Source: Cadophora sp. MPI-SDFR-AT-0126 | Lineage: Eukaryota; Ascomycota; Leotiomycetes; Helotiales; Ploettnerulaceae | Direction of reading: 5' to 3' | DNA: 64,000 nucleotides | Assembly: GCA_020747065.1 (NCBI GenBank) | Contig: JAGMVK010000011.1 | Span: 1,798,001 to 1,862,000 of the forward strand | Shown here: one piece after another, positions 1 through 9,608 of the stretch | Position numbering within the stretch: the stretch's first letter is position 1 | How the letters are laid out: each line of letters starts with the position of its first letter | Notes under the pieces: model-generated | Seen by the model: only the letters and a program-made list of their open reading frames with translations | What the model was told of the DNA's origin: nothing | Databases searched by the model: none | Program-made: the position numbers and the translations under genes

Positions 1-260
1 TATGCTCTCGATGCTGCTGCGAACAAAACACAGTTTGTCTTGCCTAGTTCGATGCCAAGATGATTTTCGAATCTGAATGCCTTCCACTGCCACTTCTCAC
101 GCCTCGAAATGGCACTACAACCAACATCACTAAGCTCATCAAGCCTGGCCGGCCCGGTCTGCCCTCCTATTTTGAAATTCCTTATCTTGAGCAGGCTCAC
201 GATGTCCAATTGATTGCGCCCTCGCTGCGGTACCGACAAGGATATCTGAGCAAGAGATGA
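1..260 (+). CDS. 3' end of an unidentified protein gene, truncated by the window edge
   Basis: The frame ending in TGA at 258-260 is open back to a TAG at 45-47. That TAG sits in a plausible splice acceptor (ttgcctag, then TTCGATGCC), so the last exon could begin at 48 and encode about 70 residues. An internal ATG lies at 60. The tail is rich in Pro, Tyr and hydrophobic residues (..RPGLPSYFEIPYLEQ..) and ends in SKR. I do not recognise the family. It stops only 3 bases from the stop of CCE1 on the other strand, so the two genes are convergent with overlapping 3' UTRs. It could also be a chance ORF. Confidence 0.4.
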
Positions 261-262
261 AG

Positions 263-1303
263 TCAAGGATCCAAAAGAGCTTCAATTCCATACTTCATCA
301 CAGCCTTCTTGTTGTCCTCCCACTCAACCCACGCCATACCCTGCAATAAACAATCCGCCAAATCATCTAACTTCCCCATCTTTTCCTCTCCTTCTACTTT
401 CGCCAATCCTTTTCTACTCCCAGGCGCCCTATCCCATTTCTCCACATATCGTCTCGCCATGGTCTTAACCTCGTCATTTCCAAGCTGAACAACATCTCCA
501 CTTTCAAGCCAACTCCTCACTAAATCAATCTTCGCACCTTTATTTCGAATCTTCGCACTTGTACTCTTCCTGACTTTCTTCCTCCCCTTCCCCTCTTTCC
601 CTGCATTTTCAACCTCAAGATCACCCTCCTCTCCGACCCAAAATGGCCCAACCTTCCCCGGCAAAACACTCCTCACACTCCCATCCCAAAGCCCCTCAGC
701 CTTCAAGGTACAAAGCACCGCATAAATCATACTCTCGAACATGTTCACCCGCACAGTCCACTCCAAGATATGCTTCGAGCCCATACTCCTGAAGCGCTGG
801 CGTTCGATCAGAATATGCGTTGGTTTGGCGGGGAGGAGTTGAGTACGGAGAAGAGTGTAGGCTGTTTGTGAGAGGGTCGAGGGGTCGAAGGCTTCTTTTG
901 GTATTGGAGTCTTCGTGGTCGATTCCTCGCCATCGGTCGGAAGAGCTGGAATTGGAGGACTTGACACAGAAAGTCGATGCCATGCATGAATCGACGGCAA
1001 GGCTTTCTTCGCAATGCTCCTAATTCCATTTCTCTCCAGACTAGTTTCCGTGCCCGCGCGAGACAAATTACGTGCTGGCACATCGAGTATACAGTACGCT
1101 AGATTCCTAATTCCCATATCGATGCTCAGGATTCTGACTGGCTTACTCTTCGAGACGGCCTCGTGCTCGCTGGCGCTCTGGTTGATTTCATCCTGTAGAC
1201 GTCGGATGAGGACAGGCTTTGTGCCTGATGTTGAGATGCCGCATTTGAATGCTAATTGTTTCAACTGCACAAGCTTGAGGGTGGTGGGAAGGGAGAGGGG
1301 CAT
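263..1303 (-). CDS. CCE1: Mitochondrial Holliday junction resolvase (CCE1/YDC2 family)
   Basis: Single-exon gene, 346 residues, ATG at 1303. Cce1/Ydc2 enzymes cut four-way DNA junctions during recombination and segregation of mitochondrial DNA. Residues about 9-40 (LVQLKQLAFKCGISTSGTK..) form a SAP-like helix-extended-helix DNA-binding motif, as at the N-terminus of Ydc2. Residues about 55-75 hold the first RNase H-fold strand with a catalytic Asp (ILSIDMGIRNLAYCIL). The second acidic site is ILIERQRFRSMG near residue 168, and the C-terminal DDLADCLLQGMAWVEW gives the last acidic pair. All core acidic residues look intact. A basic low-complexity insert (KEGKGRKKVRKSTSAK) lies near residue 240. 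No obvious presequence precedes the SAP motif, so mitochondrial location is inferred from the family. Confidence 0.88.
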   Translation of the reverse strand: MPLSLPTTLKLVQLKQLAFKCGISTSGTKPVLIRRLQDEINQSASEHEAVSKSKPVRILSIDMGIRNLAYCILDVPARNLSRAGTETSLERNGIRSIAKKALPSIHAWHRLSVSSPPIPALPTDGEESTTKTPIPKEAFDPSTLSQTAYTLLRTQLLPAKPTHILIERQRFRSMGSKHILEWTVRVNMFESMIYAVLCTLKAEGLWDGSVRSVLPGKVGPFWVGEEGDLEVENAGKEGKGRKKVRKSTSAKIRNKGAKIDLVRSWLESGDVVQLGNDEVKTMARRYVEKWDRAPGSRKGLAKVEGEEKMGKLDDLADCLLQGMAWVEWEDNKKAVMKYGIEALLDP

Positions 1304-1702
1304 TTCATTGTGCTTAATTGATGGATGGGTTTTGGAGTTCGAGACGCGATCGCGTCGCGAGGCTGTGGTGGATCATGCAAGGCTGACAAGGCTGAAGTAC
1401 TACAATCTCAAAGCTGCGAAGATTCTGTGCAGGATGAGGACTGGAAAGTAAAGACTGTGTACGTGGTGCATTGGAGTATTTGTTAGAATATGCTGTTGTC
1501 ATCAAGAAATAGTCGTTCCAAATAGCGGACTTTCGACCGAGAAGACAACTTATGATTCTAAAGTCGCCCTCGTAATCAGGTATTGATCTGAAACAGATTT
1601 GATTTCATATCGCTTACCATGCCAATGCGAATTCCACGTTGGATTCGTACAGCAATCAAAAGGCATGGTAAATGCCCAAATATGTACATTGCTTTTATGC
1701 AC
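1304..1702. other. Intergenic: CCE1 5' side and thiolase 3' side
   Basis: About 400 bases between two minus-strand genes. It should hold the CCE1 promoter and 5' UTR and the thiolase 3' UTR. I see no conserved ORF or repeat. Confidence 0.5.
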
Positions 1703-2965
1703 CTATTCCCTAACGAACAATCCAGCCATTCCCATACCCGTCCCAATACACATAGAAACGACACCAGTCTCTAGACCTTGCCTCTCCATCTCCGGCAACA
1801 AACCAGCCAGCATCCTTGCACCCGTAGCACCAAGTGGATGACCCAAAGCAATCGCACCACCCTTAGGATTGACTCTCCCCTCTTCCAGTCTCTTCTCCAA
1901 ACCCAGCTCCCTCAAACAGTAAATAGCCTGACTAGCAAACGCCTCGTTGATCTCCCATAATCCAACATCCTCCGTCTTCAGCCCAGTATACTCTAATAAC
2001 TTAGGAATGGCAATCGCAGGTCCAATACCCATCTCGTCTGGTTTGCAACCAGCAACTTGTGTTCCTGCCCATCGTCCGATGATCGAAGATGTAAGTCCCA
2101 ATTCCGTTGCTGTACTCCTGCGCATCAAAAGAGTTGCAGCAGCACCATCAGATATTTGCGACGAATTTCCAGCCGTCGATGTGCCATTCTCCTTGAATGC
2201 GGGCTTCAGCTTCTGCATGCCCTCCAGACTGACATTCGCTCTTATTCCATCATCCTTCGTAACAGTGACTTGCTGCACGTCTCCCACCTTCTCACCCTTC
2301 TTGTCCACCTCCTGGTATTGTGTATGCACCGGCACAATCTCCTTGTCGAACCAACCTTCCTGCTGCGCTTTCAGAGCCTTCTGATGAGACGCCACAGCAA
2401 ATGCATCTTGATCCGCACGGTTGACACCATATCTCTCCGCGACATTCTCGCTCGTCAAGCCCATCGGCATTATACAATCCCTCGCATCCTTCACCTCGCT
2501 CTCCTTCAACGCCGGCCAAAGCACCGTTGGAATAGCCTTCGACCCGTAATTCCTCGTCATGCTCTCCATTCCCGCGCCGATTCCCACATCAATCATACCC
2601 GTAGCAATCTGATGCGAGACATTCGTGATCGCGCTCAATCCAGAACTGCACGCTCGGTTGACCGTGTAGAAAGATGTGGTGGTAGGTATACCAATATGGT
2701 TCATAGCCATGCGCCCTGCTTTCGAACCACCCAATTCGGACAGTACGACGCCCACGCCGACATCTTGGATGAGTGCTGGGTCGAGATTTGGGTTTGCGGC
2801 GAGTGTTGCGCGGAGGACAGTGGCGAGAAGTTCTTCCGGGTATGCGTCTTTGAGGTGGCCCTTGTAGGACCGGGTTATGGGTGTGCGAAGGGAAGAGAGG
2901 ATCACAATGTCGTTTGCCTCTTTCTTTAGGATGTTTGAAAGGCCTTGCCGGACTGGATTTGCCAT
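1703..2965 (-). CDS. Acetyl-CoA C-acyltransferase (3-ketoacyl-CoA / 3-oxoadipyl-CoA thiolase)
   Basis: Single-exon gene, 420 residues, ATG at 2965. Thiolases cleave 3-ketoacyl-CoA with CoA to release acetyl-CoA. The family signatures are complete: the acyl-accepting Cys at about residue 106 in VNRACSSGLSAI, the NEAFASQ motif, the His motif GGAIALGHPLGATGARM, and the second Cys in CIGTGMGMAGLF near the C-terminus. Length and N-terminus (GLSNILKK..DIVILSSLRTPI) match fungal peroxisomal-type ketoacyl thiolases. I cannot fit residues 1-15 to a convincing PTS2 peroxisomal signal. It is divergent from carboxymuconate cyclase (ATG 3401) across 435 bases. That makes the last step of the beta-ketoadipate pathway (3-oxoadipyl-CoA to succinyl-CoA plus acetyl-CoA) an attractive role. 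Fatty-acid beta-oxidation is the alternative. Confidence 0.9.
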   Translation of the reverse strand: MANPVRQGLSNILKKEANDIVILSSLRTPITRSYKGHLKDAYPEELLATVLRATLAANPNLDPALIQDVGVGVVLSELGGSKAGRMAMNHIGIPTTTSFYTVNRACSSGLSAITNVSHQIATGMIDVGIGAGMESMTRNYGSKAIPTVLWPALKESEVKDARDCIMPMGLTSENVAERYGVNRADQDAFAVASHQKALKAQQEGWFDKEIVPVHTQYQEVDKKGEKVGDVQQVTVTKDDGIRANVSLEGMQKLKPAFKENGTSTAGNSSQISDGAAATLLMRRSTATELGLTSSIIGRWAGTQVAGCKPDEMGIGPAIAIPKLLEYTGLKTEDVGLWEINEAFASQAIYCLRELGLEKRLEEGRVNPKGGAIALGHPLGATGARMLAGLLPEMERQGLETGVVSMCIGTGMGMAGLFVRE

Positions 2966-3400
2966 TGTGATGGAAATGGGATTGCAATTGGGAATTCCGA
3001 GTCAAGTTCTCAGCTCGGGGAGGGGTCGAGATAGCAAGCACTTAGAAATATGCGTACTTGGATATACAACACAGCTGATTGAGCTTATACAACAATGAAA
3101 GAGGGCAAACTGAAATAATCAAGTATGAAGCAAAAGAATACTTGTACCGTAGATTTCGAACTTTTGTCAACGGAGCACAGCACAAGCTGTCACAGCACCC
3201 GAGGGATTTCCCGTCTCGACGATCCGAAGCGGCTGAGTGTTTACCCGGCTGTTCCTCCCCAGACTTCAACCCCACCTCGCTTAGATCTCCGTTTCGGCAG
3301 CTGTCCTTCACCAACCATTCAACCTTGCATTTCGATTCTAGAACTCTAAGCCTCAAGCTTTATCTGACAAGTTTTCTCTTATTCTAAAAACTGAAGATAC
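2966..3400. promoter_or_regulatory. Shared divergent promoter region, thiolase / carboxymuconate cyclase
   Basis: 435 bases separate the two start codons, so both promoters and 5' UTRs must lie here. The side next to the cyclase is pyrimidine-rich (ccttcaccaaccattcaacc, tctgacaagttttctctt), typical of fungal 5' leaders. No factor-specific site could be assigned by eye. Confidence 0.5.
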
Positions 3401-4966
3401 ATGAGGCGTGCTCTCACCAAACACCTATTTCGAAGTACATCCCTTCAGTCCCCGTCAATTGGTTCATCACGACCTTCAATTACCCCTCCTTCACTTCCTA
3501 GGCTTCAGAAAAGAGGGATGAAGCACCACTTGATGGTGGGGACCTGGACTCCCCCAGGAGCAATCTTCACATTCGAATTCGATGACGAGACGTTAAGTCT
3601 GAACATGATAAAGCGGACCGAGATAAATCATGACGAACCTATTTCGTGGATGACTTTTGATGTGAGTTGGTTCATCATTCAGCCCCGAATTTTGAACCTT
3701 ATCATACTCAGTAAATCTTCAAGAATTGAGGAATGAGGCTGATGAGATTATGATAGCATGCAAAGAAGAACATCTACGGAGCAGCTATGAAGAAATGGAC
3801 TAGTTTCTCAGTCAAGAGCCCAACAGAAATCATTCAAGAGGCATCACATCCCATGACCCATGAGCGTATGTCCCCTTCCACTTTCCCACCTCCTTTCGTT
3901 TCCATCTCACATGACTCATACCCTTTCCAATGTAAACAAACACAAGCAATTGAAGACATAACTGACAATCATCCCAGCCGAAGCCTCAGATGCCTCCACC
4001 AACACCCGCGCCATCTTCGTCCTCGCAGCAAAACAGCCCCCTTATGCCGTCTACGGAAACCCCTTCTACAACCACGCCGGTTACGGCAACGTCTTCTCTG
4101 TAACACCCTCCGGCGCCCTCTCCACCAACATCCAAAATTACCCGTACTCGCCCAAAACCGGGATCCACGGTATGGTCTTCGACGCCAGCGAGACATACCT
4201 GTACTCAGCCGACCTTCGCGCCAACAAGATCTGGACGCACCGGAAGGGAGAGGATGGGCAGTTGACGTTGGTCGGATCTGTGGATGCGCCTGATCCGGGG
4301 GATCATCCGAGATGGGTGGCGCTGAATGGGGCGTACTTGTATGTGTTGATGGAGGCGGGGAATAGGTTGGCGGTGTATGTTATTGATGAGCAGACGCATT
4401 GTCCTGTGTTTACGCATATCACGTATCCGTTGATTCCACCTGGTATGTATTTCCTCCCTTTCAAATTCATTCTTTCACTCTCCATATCCATATTTCAAGA
4501 ACCCATATCCCATGTCAAACCCCATATTCATATTTCGCTTTCCCATCGACACATATCCAACTTTTAGCGAGACAATGCACATCCAACAACAAGCCAACCC
4601 TTTCCAGGAATCCCCAACCCCAAAACCATGTACCGCTCCGACGTCTGCGTCCTCTCCCCTTCCAAGAAATACCTCTACGCCACCTCGCGCGCAAACGCAC
4701 ACAACCTAACCGGCTACATCGCTGCCTTCGCCCTCGGCCCCGCCGGCAACATCGAGCGCCAGATTTGCCTGAACCCAACACCGACTTCCGGTGGACACTC
4801 CAACGCCGTCAGCCCATGCGACTGGAGCGATGAGTGGGTCGCCCTGACGGACGACCAGGACGGCTGGTTGGAGATCTATAGATGGGAGGGCGAGTTTTTG
4901 GCGAGGGTTGCGCATTGCGATGTCAAGGAGCCGGGGTTTGGTATGAATGCTATCTGGTATGATTGA
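3401..4966 (+). CDS. Carboxy-cis,cis-muconate cyclase (3-carboxymuconate lactonising enzyme)
   Basis: Four exons: 3401-3661, 3757-3865, 3978-4442, 4608-4966, giving 397 residues. The enzyme converts 3-carboxy-cis,cis-muconate to 3-carboxymuconolactone in the protocatechuate branch of the beta-ketoadipate pathway. It has the seven-bladed propeller fold of the fungal enzyme, unrelated to the bacterial one. Blocks I recognise from the Neurospora protein include HHLMVGTWTPPGAIFTFEF, KKNIYGAAMKKW, HGMVFDASETYLYSADL, GDHPRWVAL, PTPTSGGHSNAVSPC and the terminal EPGFGMNAIWYD. All introns have GT/AG ends and joining them restores these blocks. The first 39 residues (basic, Ser-rich, MRRALTKHLFRSTSL..) extend beyond the Neurospora start and look like a mitochondrial presequence. 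The ATG at 3518 matches the usual start. Confidence 0.92.
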
Positions 4967-5289
4967 GTGGTGTTGAGGGAAAGGAGAAGGAAGGTAAGGC
5001 TGGGACATCTGATTTGGGATAGAGAGATAGAGGGAGAGATGGCAAGAAAGAGAATTGCATAGCGCTGTTTGAATTCGTTTGCATCAATACATAAATTCGT
5101 TAAGATATTTGCGTTTTTGAATGTTGATATCCCCTGCACAATGTGCCCGTGAAATGCTCCCCCAATGCTAATGCTCCTTTGTTGCTTTCGCATATCCCCT
5201 TGCTGTCAGATGACAAACAAGCTAGCCGAGACGGCTCAGAACCCTAGACATAACCGAAGTCTGAATCCATCCATCGACCAAACAACAAC
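4967..5289. other. Intergenic between convergent genes
   Basis: About 320 bases shared by the 3' ends of the carboxymuconate cyclase and allantoinase genes. I see nothing else in it. Confidence 0.4.
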
Positions 5290-6953
5290 CTAAGACGTCC
5301 TCTTCTCCAACAAAAGCTTCCCAACAGGTACACCACCCTTCCCCACAAACCCAGCATTCTCTCCACCCCGCTCAAAAACCAGATTCCCTCTAACCCAAGT
5401 CTGCTTCACCATCCCCGTCATCGTCTTCCCTTGATACGGACTAACCTTATTCCTAAACAACATCTGCTCCCTCCCAACAACAAACTTGCCCTGATCATCG
5501 AAAACGCAAATATCCGCATCCATACCTGGTCTCAGCGCGCCTTTCTTATGGCTCAAGCCGACCTGCTTAGCTGTGTTAAGCGAGCATAACCTCACAACGT
5601 CCAGGATCGTGATGGGAGATTTAGACGTAGGTGCCCGAGCCGTAGCCTCAGTCCAGAGAATCGGCAGACCGAGTCCGACAGACGAGATACCACCCCACGA
5701 AGCGAAGAAATCACCACGCTCCTTCTCCTCGGCCTCCTCGGCAGTCAAAATCTCTCCATTAACACCTTTGTGACCGCCTGAACCGCAGCCATGACCAAGA
5801 TGCTCAGGAAGGAGTTTAAGTTCCGGTGTACAGGGGCTGTGGTCACTGACGATGGTTTGGAGGACTGAGTCGGGCTTGGAGAGCTCATCCCAGAGACCGT
5901 CGCGATTGACTGCGTTGCGGATCGGTGGACAGCATTTATGGCGGGTATCGCCGTCTTGGACGTCTTCTGACGCGAGGGCTAGGTAATGAAAACAGGTCTC
6001 GGCTGTGATGTTGATACCGTGGTCTCGGGCTGCGCGGAGGATTGGTACACCTTCCAAGGCAGAGAGGTGCACTATGTGGAGGGGTAGGTTGGGAGCAAGG
6101 TGAGCGAGAGACAAGATCTCTTCGATGGCGTAGGTCTCAAATGCTGGAGGCCGGGAGTAGAGGAATGTGTTGTAGGATGTGAGGGGCCCTGAGGGGTGCA
6201 TTGGTGGGAGAGAGGTTTGAACATCATCTCCAACCGAGTCGGTGATGGGTGGGATCATCTCAGCGTGGAACATGAGAGTTGTTGCTGCATTGGCAAGTGT
6301 TGTCATTGCAAGCGCAACGTCTGATGATGAGACAGCTGGGAATTCGTCGACCTATGTTGTTAGTTGTGCTTCACTTCAAATACTGGAGTACCTACTCCAC
6401 TCTCAATCAGAAATCCTTTGAAGCCTCTGACACCAGCTTCAACAAGTGGAAGCAACTCTTCAGAGTTTCCAGGAATTATTCCTCCGTAGAATCCAACGTC
6501 AACCCAGCACTTTCCCTGAGCAGCTTTGATCTTCTCCTTCAAGCCATCGACTGTGGTAGTTGGTGGAATTGCATTCAATGGCATATCAATGACAGTAGTC
6601 ACACCACCCGATGCGGCAGCTCTCGTTCCAGTGTTGAATCCCTCCCATTCTGTTCTTCCAGGCTCATTCAAATGAACATGAGCATCAACTAAGCCTGGGA
6701 GGAGAAGATGTGGCGTATGGTCGATATATGTTGTGTCACCTGGGAAACTCGAAGCCGGAAGTACGGTTGGAAGAATTGAGATAATTGTTCCTGTTTGGGG
6801 TGAAATGGTGATTGTCGCGGGTGAAACTACCAGATTGTTTTCCTGGTCGAAAATGACAGCTCTGGAAGAGACCAATACCGTAAGTGGGATATTGGAATCA
6901 TGAGGTGGAGTGTATGCGGGTGTAGGGTAGAAGGTATTCCTAGGACTTGACAT
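5290..6953 (-). CDS. DAL1: Allantoinase
   Basis: Two exons, 6396-6953 and 5290-6351, with a 44-base intron (GTAGGT..CATAG); 539 residues. Allantoinase hydrolyses allantoin to allantoate in purine (ureide) catabolism. It is a cyclic amidohydrolase with the metal-binding HxH in [20 protein letters not shown], the lysine expected to be carboxylated between the two metals ([12 protein letters not shown], just before the intron), further ligands in FHAEM and [10 protein letters not shown], the CCPPIRN block, and the last Asp in VSDHSPC. The start at 6953 (MSSPRN..) was chosen because the open frame upstream has no homology-like content. Expression is probably controlled by nitrogen source, as in other fungi, but I could not pick out specific GATA-factor sites. 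It is divergent from RQT4. Confidence 0.93.
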
Positions 6954-7478
6954 GGTGGGCAAATGGGGGTCGATTTTCAAGCAAAAAATGGAAGAATGTA
7001 TTAGAGCCAGACTGAGACTGATTCCAAGTAAAAATGAACAATTTTGGAAGTAAATTGTGCTTATCGGACTGTTGAGGGTTGGTAGAGATAAGAATATAGC
7101 CTTGGGGACGAGGCTGACGAGGGATGAAGAACGGAAACTGCGTTCTTTCACTTGGACGTTTGAACGAAGATTGAAAAGAACAAAAGAAGAAAGGAAAGAC
7201 GGTCAAGTTAAATGCCCATTCATAATTTCAAGCAAGCCATCTAGTCCAGGGTCTTGTGGGGTGCAGCACGTATCCACAGCTCATCGACAGACAGACAGCC
7301 CACCAGGAATAGAGACGCTTATCTCCTATCTCGATAGACCTCACCTTACCCTTTCGGGTGATAACGGTACGTACCAGGGCTAGAGCCCACCAACGGTTCC
7401 ATTCAGGCGCAGGAACCGGCCCTGTCAATGCTGTGAACAGGCCTATCGCCAATTTTGGTCGAGTAAAAACGAGTTTCT

Positions 7479-7491
7479 ATCGAGTAAACAA
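7479..7491 (+). promoter_or_regulatory. ATCGAGTAAACAA motif, copy 1
   Basis: Identical 13 bases also occur at 7978-7990 upstream of the RQT4 ATG. The core is the reverse complement of TTACTCGAT, found four times at 9883-10045. Confidence 0.4.
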
Positions 7492-7977
7492 TAATCTAGG
7501 CTTACGGCTAGACGGAGTGCTCGGCTGGACCATGTTGAGGACATCGTCATGCCGACCTGTACCATCGGAGGGGTTCGGCTTCAGGCACCGTACTGTCTGG
7601 TTCCATCAGGCAAGGTACAAGTCTGTAAGGTACGTGGAAACAGAACACTGCTCTGGAGGAATGAGACGTAATAGAAAAACAAATGATATCTATCCTCACA
7701 TGCTGTACGACCTTGATCTTGGCTGATATAAGCAGGCATGCACGGCGTTCAAAGTGGGTGAGTGGGTGAGTGGGTGGGAAACTTGATGAGAAAGGAAGAT
7801 AGATGGTTGTCGATTTCTACAGGCGACTTCCGAGGACTTGGTTCTTGGTTAGTGAGGGAGGGGTTGAGGTGTGAGTTTAGTGTTTTAGGCGAGGTACAGA
7901 AGGGTCGACTCCGGGTAAAATGAGTCCGAATGACGCATCTCTAACTTTATTTCTAGAGCTTGTCTAGAACTTCTGAA

Positions 7978-7990
7978 ATCGAGTAAACAA
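7978..7990 (+). promoter_or_regulatory. ATCGAGTAAACAA motif, copy 2
   Basis: Second copy, about 47-59 bases upstream of the RQT4 start codon. Function unknown. Confidence 0.4.
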
Positions 7991-8036
7991 AGAAATTCAA
8001 CGCCATAGTCTCTCAAGCTTTAGAGCACTGCCCACA

Positions 8037-9608
8037 ATGTCTCTCTTACAACTATCTCGGCTACTTCCCTTACCAGAAGCGGACCTACAACAAGTCCTAG
8101 ACTACGCAGCAACACTCTCCAAGCAAGAAGCCGCAGACCATTTCAACAACCTTCTTGGAGAATCGCCACAATCAATCGAGTTCATCTCCTCCTTCAATTC
8201 ACGGCGGCAGAATCCAAAACAAAAGCCACAGGCAGAACCATCATCACAACCCTCGGAATCCTCCGGCGTACCGAAAAGCACCCGAAAAGCACCCAAGAAG
8301 AAAGCGCCCCTTCATGCCCTTCCAGCCCGAAAAATCGAAAACACATACGCCGCTCAAGGCACAGCATACACCAAGAAGAACGAAGATGATTATATACCCA
8401 AGAGACCTACACCCACAAATTCCGGTACCTCAACACCAAACAATGCCTTCGCTCTCGACCCCAAACCATCCGCCATCCAAGCGCCTCACAAAGCTCCCCC
8501 GTCAGCATCAGGCACCCTCATATCAGACTTCAAATCCAAAAGCACACCCACAACACGCACATCCTCACCAGCGCCCACCTCTTCATCCAAAACAACAAAA
8601 GTAAACATCACCGGCGGAACATCCATGCACGGCGCCTCCACCGTCCTCACCGAACTCGACGCCGCCATCCGCTCCCTTGAAATAAGCACCAACAGCACCC
8701 TCCTCCTCGACCCCAAAAAGCGCGCCTGCAACTGCATCGGCTCCCGTCATCCCCTCCTGACAGCCGCACCCAACTGCCTCAACTGCGGAAAAGTAATCTG
8801 CGTCAAGGAAGGCCTAGGACCCTGTACATTCTGCGGCGAGCCTCTCCTCTCCGCCATCGAGGTCCAAGGCATGATCAGAGAACTGCGCGAGGAGCGCGGT
8901 AGGGAGAAAATGCTACTCGACAACTCGTCTCACCGCCGTGCTGAGATCTCGAAGAAACCCATGCCGTTCTCAGCACCTAGAGAAGTGGGGATGAGTCCCG
9001 CTGAAGCAGCAGCCAAGGAGCACAGAGATCGTCTCCTAGGCTTCCAAGCGCAGAATGCGAAGAGAACGACTGTCAGGGACGAGGCGGCTGATTTCGAGAC
9101 CCCGATTACGGCTGGCGTTAATATCTGGGCGAGTCCGGCCGAGAGGGCGCGGACGTTGAAGAAGCAGCAGAAGGTTCTGGCCGAGCAGGAGTGGAATGCA
9201 CGCCCGGAATATGAGAAGAGGAGGCAGGTTGTTAGTATTGATCTAGTGAAAGGGAAAGTGGTCAAGAAGATGGCTGCTATTGAGAAGCCTATTTATCACC
9301 ACGTTCAGAGCGAAGATGAAGACGAAGCGGCCGAAGAGGAATACCCCCTGGCGGAAGTCAGTGGGAATAGCGGCAAGGCGGGAGCATTTAGTAGGAATCC
9401 GTTGCTGAAAGGACTCATCAAACCTGTTTACTCGGCTGAGAAGGGGAAGGGGAAGGAAGGTGAGGCAGCAGAAGTTACGAAAAAGCAGACTTGGAGGAGA
9501 GTACAGGATTCATTGGAGGACAATGAGGAGATCATTCTAGATGGAGGGGCGTATGGTGGGAGGGCTGGTGATAGAGCAGAGGTTGATGAGCCGTCGAGGT
9601 CTTGGTAG
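8037..9608 (+). CDS. RQT4: Ribosome quality-control trigger subunit RQT4 / TRIP4 (ASC-1) zinc-finger protein
   Basis: Single-exon gene, 523 residues. Family members act in the RQT/ASC-1 complex, which helps split collided ribosomes. The N-terminus (residues about 1-57, LPLPEADLQQVLDYAATL..AADHFNNLLGES) is the alpha-helical CUE-like region seen in fungal members. After a Pro/Ser/Lys-rich disordered stretch comes the C2HC5-type zinc finger at about residues 226-272. It reads CNCIGSRHPLL..PNCLNCGKVICVKE..GPCTFCGEPLL and all the expected Cys and His residues are present. A charged helical segment (ELREERGREKMLLDN) and a conserved region with ADFETPITAGVNIWASPAER follow. There is no ASCH domain, as in yeast Rqt4 and unlike human TRIP4. 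Start chosen as the first ATG. Confidence 0.87.
   Translation: MSLLQLSRLLPLPEADLQQVLDYAATLSKQEAADHFNNLLGESPQSIEFISSFNSRRQNPKQKPQAEPSSQPSESSGVPKSTRKAPKKKAPLHALPARKIENTYAAQGTAYTKKNEDDYIPKRPTPTNSGTSTPNNAFALDPKPSAIQAPHKAPPSASGTLISDFKSKSTPTTRTSSPAPTSSSKTTKVNITGGTSMHGASTVLTELDAAIRSLEISTNSTLLLDPKKRACNCIGSRHPLLTAAPNCLNCGKVICVKEGLGPCTFCGEPLLSAIEVQGMIRELREERGREKMLLDNSSHRRAEISKKPMPFSAPREVGMSPAEAAAKEHRDRLLGFQAQNAKRTTVRDEAADFETPITAGVNIWASPAERARTLKKQQKVLAEQEWNARPEYEKRRQVVSIDLVKGKVVKKMAAIEKPIYHHVQSEDEDEAAEEEYPLAEVSGNSGKAGAFSRNPLLKGLIKPVYSAEKGKGKEGEAAEVTKKQTWRRVQDSLEDNEEIILDGGAYGGRAGDRAEVDEPSRSW

Larger units (their letters stand above)
6954..8036. promoter_or_regulatory. 1.1-kb divergent intergenic region, allantoinase / RQT4
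   Basis: No convincing coding sequence. It contains a GTGGGTGA-type tandem repeat (about 7754-7777: gggtgagtgggtgagtgggtgg). It also has two 13-base copies of ATCGAGTAAACAA, at 7479-7491 and 7978-7990; the second lies about 47 bases upstream of the RQT4 ATG. Reverse-complement copies of the core recur downstream at 9.9-10.0 kb. Confidence 0.5.

Noticed and set aside
2057..2929. 290-codon plus-strand ORF antisense to the thiolase
   Set aside because: Composition mirrors the thiolase coding strand; low-complexity His/Arg/Leu sequence without domain.
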